DNA of 9,994 nucleotides from Pseudomonadota bacterium (GTDB lineage Bacteria > Pseudomonadota > Gammaproteobacteria > Xanthomonadales > Xanthomonadaceae): contig JAEXTE010000157.1 of assembly GCA_023453655.1 (NCBI GenBank), positions 1-9,994 of the forward strand. Direction: 5' to 3'. Numbering within the stretch: position 1 is the first letter of the stretch; every line of letters starts with the position of its first letter. The translations under genes were made by a program, and so were the position numbers. A model generated the notes under the pieces. It saw nothing but the letters and a program-made list of their open reading frames with translations. It was not told the origin of the DNA and did no database searches. Below, one piece after another: positions 6,637 through 9,994 of this stretch.

Positions 6637-7098
6637 TCAGCGGAAGTCCTGGTGGCAGGCCTTGCAGGCCTCGCCGATCCTGGCGGAGGTCTGCTGCACG
6701 CCCTCGCAGCCGACCGCCGGCGCGCCGAGCGCCGCGTCCAGGGTGCCGCGGAACTGCGCCGCATGCTGGACGAAGCGCTGGTCGTCGCGCAGGTCCGGGA
6801 ATGCGCGTTCGAAATCATTGCCCAGACTGCGCAAGGACTGCAGGTGCGGCAGCGTGTCGGTGGGGCTGCAGCGGTTGGCGCCAGCGTTGTCGCGCATCTG
6901 CGCGGTCTGCGCCGCGAGCACGTGCATCAACGCCTCGGGATAGTGGTCGCGCCAGGTCTTGCGCGCCTCCAGGGTGCGCAACAGCATGACCAGCGCCACC
7001 ACGCCGATGACCAGCCCGAGCAGGAACATGAAGAAATAGCGCGCAGCGGCGGACGGCGGCTTGCGCTCGGGGCGGGTTCCTGGAGGCGTTGCGGACAT
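6637..7098 (-). CDS. Membrane-anchored cytochrome c'-like haem protein
   Basis: This 153-residue protein has a proline-rich cytoplasmic start (1-19), one membrane helix (about 20-41, FMFLLGLVIGVVALVMLL) and a helical periplasmic domain ending in a single haem-binding motif, CKACH (Cys145, Cys148, His149), followed by QDFR at the very C-terminus. A CxxCHxxFR motif at the end of a helical domain is the hallmark of the cytochrome c' / cytochrome b562 family, whose members bind gases such as NO or serve as small electron carriers. Helices appear at about 45-72, 82-100, 104-124 and 134-150, fitting a four-helix bundle. Cys77 and Cys131 are extra and could form a disulfide. Typical cytochromes c' are soluble with a cleaved signal; here the hydrophobic segment lacks a cleavage site and seems to be an anchor. 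No good ribosome-binding site precedes the ATG at 7098. Function is inferred only from the motif; the sequence is divergent. Confidence 0.75.
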   Translation of the reverse strand: MSATPPGTRPERKPPSAAARYFFMFLLGLVIGVVALVMLLRTLEARKTWRDHYPEALMHVLAAQTAQMRDNAGANRCSPTDTLPHLQSLRSLGNDFERAFPDLRDDQRFVQHAAQFRGTLDAALGAPAVGCEGVQQTSARIGEACKACHQDFR

Positions 7099-7165
7099 GG
7101 CGTCTGGAGAGGTGTGGACCGGGCGGCGACGATACCACGCGGCCCGCGCGTTTAAACTTGGCGCC
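7099..7165. promoter_or_regulatory. Divergent promoter region between the cytochrome c'-like gene and tcdA
   Basis: This 67-bp gap must hold both promoters. On the minus strand TGGTATCGT (7137-7129) resembles an extended -10 and would give a leader of about 24 nt for the cytochrome gene. On the plus strand the palindrome GTTTAAAC (7150-7157), an AT-rich island in very GC-rich DNA, contains TAAACT-like -10 matches ending seven nt before the tcdA ATG. No good -35 box is visible for either, so the assignments are tentative. Confidence 0.35.
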
Positions 7166-7963
7166 ATGGATGACACGGTGTGGAACGAGCGGTTCGCGGG
7201 CATCGACCGGCTGTACGGGCGCGGCGCGGTCGAGCGCCTGCGCGGCCGGCGCGTGGCCGTCGTCGGCCTGGGCGGCGTGGGGTCCTGGGTGGCCGAGGCG
7301 ATGGCGCGCAGTGCGATCGGGCACCTGAGCCTGGTCGATGCCGACGACCTGTGCCTGTCCAACACCAACCGCCAGCTGCCCGCGCTGGCGGGCGCCTACG
7401 GCCGCAACAAGGCCGAGGCGATGGCCGAGCGATGCCGCGCGATCAGTCCCGCGATTTCGCTCGACGTGGTGCCGATGTTCCTCACCCCCGCCAACCTGGG
7501 CGAACTGCTCGACCAGGGCTTCGACCTGGTGGTGGATGCCTGCGACAGCTTCCGCAGCAAGGTCGAGCTGATTGCCTGGTGCCGGCGACGCAAGCTGCCG
7601 GTGGTCACCGTCGGCGCTGCAGGCGGGCGCACCGACCCGACCCAGGTACGCGTGCGCGACCTCTCGCGCACCGAGCACGACGCGATGCTGGCGCTGATCC
7701 GCAAGAAGCTGCGCAGCGAGTTCAATTTCCCCAAGAACCGCGACCGTTACTTCGGCGTGCCGGCGATCTACTCGCTGGAGAACGTCAGGTATCCGCAGCC
7801 GGACGGCAGCGTCTGCGGCCTGCGGCCTGCGGCCGGTCCGGATGCCGCGCTCAAGCTCGACTGCGGGGTCGGCCTTGGCGCGGCCACCCATATCACCGGC
7901 GCTTTCGCCTTCGCCGCGGTGGGCAAGGCATTGGAGATCCTGCTCAAGCCGCGCACGGCCTGA
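7166..7963 (+). CDS. tcdA: tRNA threonylcarbamoyladenosine dehydratase TcdA (CsdL), E1/ThiF-like
   Basis: TcdA uses ATP to cyclise N6-threonylcarbamoyladenosine at position 37 of ANN-decoding tRNAs to the hydantoin form ct6A, improving decoding. The protein has 265 residues, against 268 in E. coli. The N-terminus WNERFAGIDRLYG (6-18) is typical. The Rossmann-like adenylation domain shows VVGLGGVGSWVAEAMAR (32-48), the acidic residue of VDADDLCLSNTNRQ (57-70) for the ATP ribose, the nearby Lys82, and VVDACDSFRSK (122-132). Further family blocks are GAAGGRTDPTQV (150-161), YPQPDGSVCGLR (209-220) and LDCGVGLGAATHITGAFAFAAV (231-252), the last a hydrophobic segment probably associated with the membrane. 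The start is set by homology; there is no Shine-Dalgarno sequence, and a -10-like element sits directly upstream. No csdA or csdE sulfur-transfer genes, its neighbours in E. coli, are in the window. The gene converges on tatD with a 19-bp gap. Confidence 0.95.
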   Translation: MDDTVWNERFAGIDRLYGRGAVERLRGRRVAVVGLGGVGSWVAEAMARSAIGHLSLVDADDLCLSNTNRQLPALAGAYGRNKAEAMAERCRAISPAISLDVVPMFLTPANLGELLDQGFDLVVDACDSFRSKVELIAWCRRRKLPVVTVGAAGGRTDPTQVRVRDLSRTEHDAMLALIRKKLRSEFNFPKNRDRYFGVPAIYSLENVRYPQPDGSVCGLRPAAGPDAALKLDCGVGLGAATHITGAFAFAAVGKALEILLKPRTA

Positions 7964-7990
7964 GCCGCTTCGGTGGCCGAGGTCAGGCCG
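7956..7990. terminator. Bidirectional terminator-like structure with UUCG loop between tcdA and tatD
   Basis: CGGCCTGA (7956-7963) and TCAGGCCG (7983-7990) are perfect 8-bp inverted repeats, each containing the stop codon of its own gene. Inside, GCCGC-TTCG-GTGGC (7964-7977) folds into a hairpin with the very stable C(UUCG)G tetraloop; five bases (7978-7982) are left as a bulge. The two convergent genes thus end in one shared structure. No long T-tract follows in either direction, so whether it terminates by itself is unproven. Confidence 0.55.
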
Positions 7991-8759
7991 CGGGCAGGGC
8001 GAACAGCCGGCGCGCGTTCGCGGTGGTCGCAGCGGCGATCTCCGCAGGGTCGGCGTCGCGCAGGCGCGCGACCGTGTCCAGCACGTTGACCAGCCGCGAC
8101 GGCTCGTTGCGCTGGCCGCGATGGTCCGCATCGGGCTGGTCCGGCGCGTCGGTCTCCAGCAGCAGGAAGTCCAGCGGCATCGACGTGGCCAGCCGGCGCA
8201 GGCGCCGGGCACGCTCATAGGTGAGCGGACCGCCCAGGCCGACGAGGAAACCCAGCTTCCACAGCTGGCGCGCCTGCTCCTCGCTGCCCGAAAAGCTGTG
8301 CACCACCCCGCGCAGCGCACCGCCGCCGATGCGGCGCAGGGTGGCGATGACGGCATCCACCGCCTGCCTCGCATGCACGATCACCGGCAGCCCGAAGTCC
8401 CGGGCCAGGCACAGCTGGCCCTCGAACCAGGCCTGCTGCGCATCGCGATCCAGGTCCTCGACGAAGTAGTCGAGGCCGCACTCGCCGACGGCGACCGGGC
8501 GTTCGCGCTCCAGCCACTCGCGCAGGCTGGCGAGATCGCCGTCGCGATGCTGGTCGAGGAACACCGGGTGCAGGCCATAGGCCGGGTACAGACCCGGCGC
8601 GGACCGGCAGGTCTCGCGCAGGCCGGGCCAGGCCTGCGCGTGGGTGGCCGGCACGACCTGCTGGCGCACGCCGGCTGCGCGCGCGGCCTCGACGACGGCG
8701 GCGCGGTCGGCATCGAACTCGCCCGCGTCCAGGTGGCAATGGCTGTCGACGAGCTGCAT
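7983..8759 (-). CDS. TatD-family metal-dependent hydrolase/nuclease, YjjV-like
   Basis: This 258-residue protein is a TIM-barrel metallohydrolase of the TatD family, whose characterised members are 3'-5' DNA/RNA exonucleases involved in oxidative damage repair or nucleic acid turnover. All metal ligands expected for the family are visible: His7 and His9 in VDSHCHLD, Glu93 in VGECGLDYF, His129 in VIVHAR, His154 in GVVHSFSG and Asp204 in LLETDAPD. The segments VVPATHAQAW (35-44), YGLHPVFLDQH (61-71) and GGPLTYERA (176-184) resemble E. coli YjjV more than TatD or YcfH, and the length matches YjjV (259). The ATG at 8759 starts the barrel directly; a longer frame to 8900 is not needed and would overlap the upstream gene. 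It lies 11 bp after the stop of the small DUF6116-like gene, so the two are probably one transcript. The substrate cannot be told from sequence. Confidence 0.93.
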   Translation of the reverse strand: MQLVDSHCHLDAGEFDADRAAVVEAARAAGVRQQVVPATHAQAWPGLRETCRSAPGLYPAYGLHPVFLDQHRDGDLASLREWLERERPVAVGECGLDYFVEDLDRDAQQAWFEGQLCLARDFGLPVIVHARQAVDAVIATLRRIGGGALRGVVHSFSGSEEQARQLWKLGFLVGLGGPLTYERARRLRRLATSMPLDFLLLETDAPDQPDADHRGQRNEPSRLVNVLDTVARLRDADPAEIAAATTANARRLFALPAA

Positions 8760-8770
8760 GGCCCGGCCCG

Positions 8771-9001
8771 TCAGCGGCGCCGCGCCCGGCCTTGGACCGG
8801 CGACTCGACGCCGTGCTTGCGACTCTTCCAGTTGGCCAGCAGCAGGGTGCCCAGGCCCAGCACGATCTCGTCGATGAAAGGGATCGGATCGAACGGCCAC
8901 AGCACGCTGATCGCGAACGCCGTCGCGGTGAGCTTGAACAGGGCGGGATAACGCAGGCCGCGCGCCCAGTTGAGCAGCGGCAGCAGGAGGGGATTGGCCA
9001 T
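8771..9001 (-). CDS. Small membrane protein, probably DUF6116 family
   Basis: This 76-residue protein has a hydrophobic start (MANPLLLPLLNWARGLRYPALFK is residues 1-23), a membrane segment (about 22-36, LFKLTATAFAISVLW), a PFDPIPFIDEI loop (36-46) and a second segment ILLGLGTLLLANW-like (46-58), ending in a basic tail (KSRKHG and QGRARRR). The pattern, with two short helices joined by an acidic, proline-rich turn, matches a small family I know from Xanthomonas and Lysobacter genomes as DUF6116; the name is from memory. Function is unknown. The GGGTG motif upstream of the ATG is a weak ribosome-binding site. The gene runs into the TatD-family gene with an 11-bp gap. Codon use matches its neighbours, supporting a real gene despite the small size. 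The alternative label would be a DUF1232-like (YkvA) protein, which shares a similar DPIPF-type turn. Confidence 0.75.
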   Translation of the reverse strand: MANPLLLPLLNWARGLRYPALFKLTATAFAISVLWPFDPIPFIDEIVLGLGTLLLANWKSRKHGVESPVQGRARRR

Positions 9002-9013
9002 GGAGGCACCCGT

Positions 9014-9023
9014 GGTTCGAACC
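9014..9023. promoter_or_regulatory. Perfect palindrome GGTTCGAACC in the DUF6116 leader
   Basis: A perfect 10-bp palindrome lies 12 bp upstream of the DUF6116-like start, at or just after its inferred transcription start. It could be a small operator or a restriction/methylation site. It resembles a tRNA T-loop (GGTTCGAA) only by chance, since no T-stem pairs around it. Confidence 0.2.
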
Positions 9024-9030
9024 GGCGACG

Positions 9031-9060
9031 CTTAAACGCTAGCACGGGGCCGCATGTGAC
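9031..9060 (-). promoter_or_regulatory. Putative promoter of the DUF6116-tatD unit
   Basis: On the minus strand GTCACA (9060-9055) and TTTAAG (9036-9031) are separated by 18 bp. Each matches four of six bases of the sigma-70 -35 and -10 consensus. Transcription would start near 9024, giving a leader of about 23 nt. The -10 is the AT-richest spot of the gap. Its -35 overlaps the CRP-like site at 9055-9070. Confidence 0.35.
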
Positions 9061-9070
9061 GGAGTTCATG
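9055..9070. promoter_or_regulatory. CRP/Clp-like binding site in the divergent gap
   Basis: TGTGACGGAGTTCATG fits the CRP pattern TGTGA-N6-TCACA: the left half is perfect and the right half is 3/5. An inverted repeat GCATG/CATGC (9052-9056 and 9067-9071) is centred on the same point. Xanthomonadaceae have the CRP-like regulator Clp with similar specificity. The site overlaps the likely -35 of the DUF6116-tatD promoter and lies about 100 bp upstream of the glycine-zipper gene. Confidence 0.35.
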
Positions 9071-9172
9071 CCGCCGTCAGATTCGCGGGACGTTTCCGGG
9101 CCCTGTTCAGCTTCGAGGTGCTGCAATCTGTCCCGCACATGCAGCGGGCGTGGACCCCGAAGGAGACCCCGA

Positions 9173-9946
9173 ATGAAGAGCAATACTCTCGCCATCGCCC
9201 TGGCCGCCCTGCTGGTGGGCGGCGTTGCCATCGGCGCCTACCACAACAGCCGCGATGCCGACCCGTCGGCGCCCGGCGCGGAGGCCGCGGCGGACAAGCT
9301 GGAATACGCCGACGTGATCGACGTGGTGCCGGTCACCGAAAAGGAAGAGCTGTTCGCCACCGTGATCGGTTCCGAACCGGTGCGCGAGACGACCACCTCG
9401 ACCTCGCCGCGCGAAGTCTGCCAGGACGTCGTGGTGCAGGAGCGCCTGCCCGAGCGCGACGGCAACAAGGGCGGCGCGATCGCCGGCGCCGTGATCGGCG
9501 GCCTGGTGGGCAACCAGGTCGGCAGCGGCAACGGCCGCAAGCTGGCCACGGTGGCTGGTGCGGTGGGCGGCGGTTTCGCCGGCCGCGAGATCGACCGCCG
9601 CCACGTGGGTGGCCGGGTCGTGGAGCGCGTCGACCGCCAGTGCCGCACGGTCCAGGACAGCTCGCAGAGTTCCAGGGTCGTGGCCTACAACGTCACCTAT
9701 CGCAATCCGGACGGCACCACCGGCACGATGCGCACCGGCGACAAGCCGGGCGACCGCATCTCGCTGGGCACCGAGGACCGGACCGTCGCCTACGACGTGA
9801 CCTATCGTTACGACGGTCGCAACGACACCATCCGCCTCCTCGAGGACCCGGGTGATCGTCTGCCGGTGATCGACGGCGAGGTGATGGCGCGCGTGGCCCG
9901 CGCCGGCGGCGCCGACCGCAGCCTGGCGGGGGACAACCTCCAGTAA
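9173..9946 (+). CDS. Glycine-zipper 2TM domain envelope protein with C-terminal repeated module
   Basis: This 257-residue protein is anchored or exported by an N-terminal hydrophobic segment (6-22, IALAALLVGGVAIGAY), with no lipobox and no clear cleavage site. A polar linker (25-80) follows. The conserved block VCQDVVVQE (82-90), with Cys83, precedes the glycine-zipper hairpin (about 98-139: GGAIAGAVIGGLVGNQVG and ATVAGAVGGGFAGREI). Next comes VDRQCRTV (153-160), with Cys157, which may pair with Cys83. The C-terminal part contains two similar units, VVAYNVTYRNPDGTTGTM (169-186) and TVAYDVTYRYDGRNDTI (204-220), each followed by a PGDR turn (192-195 and 226-229). Related proteins in proteobacteria are annotated as glycine zipper 2TM or SlyB-like; their precise role is unknown, with envelope integrity the likely theme. 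AAGGAG about eight nt before the ATG at 9173 is a strong ribosome-binding site. The gene is divergent from the DUF6116-tatD pair and is followed by a GC hairpin. Confidence 0.88.
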   Translation: MKSNTLAIALAALLVGGVAIGAYHNSRDADPSAPGAEAAADKLEYADVIDVVPVTEKEELFATVIGSEPVRETTTSTSPREVCQDVVVQERLPERDGNKGGAIAGAVIGGLVGNQVGSGNGRKLATVAGAVGGGFAGREIDRRHVGGRVVERVDRQCRTVQDSSQSSRVVAYNVTYRNPDGTTGTMRTGDKPGDRISLGTEDRTVAYDVTYRYDGRNDTIRLLEDPGDRLPVIDGEVMARVARAGGADRSLAGDNLQ

Positions 9947-9952
9947 TCGGCC

Positions 9953-9967
9953 GGCCCCTGCGGGGCC
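9953..9967 (+). terminator. GC hairpin after the glycine-zipper gene
   Basis: GGCCCC (9953-9958) and GGGGCC (9962-9967) form a 6-bp stem with a 3-nt loop, six bases beyond the TAA stop. No T-tract follows before the window ends. It may be part of a terminator; the evidence is weak. Confidence 0.35.
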
Positions 9968-9994
9968 CCGGACACGAACGCCGCGACCCTCGGG

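Noticed and set aside
6815..8374. Long minus-strand open frame crossing tcdA and tatD
   Set aside because: It spans the convergent gap and runs antisense through tcdA and out of frame through tatD. Both true genes have clear family motifs, and this frame has none.
9009..9030. tRNA T-arm-like GGTTCGAA
   Set aside because: The flanking bases do not form a 5-bp T-stem and no acceptor, D-arm or anticodon arm lies beside it on either strand.
1..9994. Defence island, mobile element, CRISPR array or biosynthetic cluster
   Set aside because: No integrase, transposase, nuclease-helicase set, direct repeat array or megasynthase was seen, and codon use looks uniform throughout.

Overview
The window is GC-rich (about 70%), gene-dense chromosomal DNA from a gammaproteobacterium, most probably of the Xanthomonadaceae/Lysobacteraceae (Lysobacter, Luteimonas or Pseudoxanthomonas type). 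This assignment rests on the protein sequences (class I fumarase, a YjjV-type TatD hydrolase, TcdA, a small DUF6116-like protein) and on codon use. It is inference, not a database result. No rRNA, tRNA, CRISPR array, insertion sequence, integrase or phage gene was seen, and no gap without a gene exceeds about 175 bp.

Layout. (1) Plus strand, 1-1633: the 3' part of a class I fumarase gene, tandem GC hairpins, then a glutathione S-transferase gene. (2) Minus strand, 1717-5876: a compact run of four envelope genes, read right to left: DUF456 membrane protein, MscS-type mechanosensitive channel, outer-membrane phospholipase A (pldA) and a cardiolipin synthase/PLD-family enzyme. The channel and pldA overlap by ATGA, and pldA and the synthase are 31 bp apart, so they probably form one operon. 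It ends convergently against the GST gene. (3) Minus strand, 6004-7098: a glycine-zipper lipoprotein gene followed by the window's best intrinsic terminator, and a membrane-anchored cytochrome c'-like protein gene. (4) Plus strand, 7166-7963: tcdA, divergent from the cytochrome gene and convergent with tatD. (5) Minus strand, 7983-9001: a DUF6116-like gene and a YjjV-like tatD, probably co-transcribed. (6) Plus strand, 9173-9946: a second, larger glycine-zipper protein with a C-terminal duplicated module, divergent from region 5.

How the genes fit together. The most coherent unit is the envelope operon: a channel that senses membrane tension, an outer-membrane lipase that removes mislocalised phospholipid, an enzyme that makes cardiolipin from phosphatidylglycerol, and a small polytopic membrane protein of unknown role. 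Two glycine-zipper envelope proteins lie nearby. Other genes serve the TCA cycle (fumarase), detoxification (GST), tRNA t6A cyclisation (TcdA) and nucleic acid quality control (TatD family).

I see no defence system, biosynthetic cluster or mobile island. The findings are modest: the operon architecture, well-formed terminators, promoter and start-site oddities, a CRP-like site, and unusual domain arrangements in PldA, the cytochrome and the second glycine-zipper protein.
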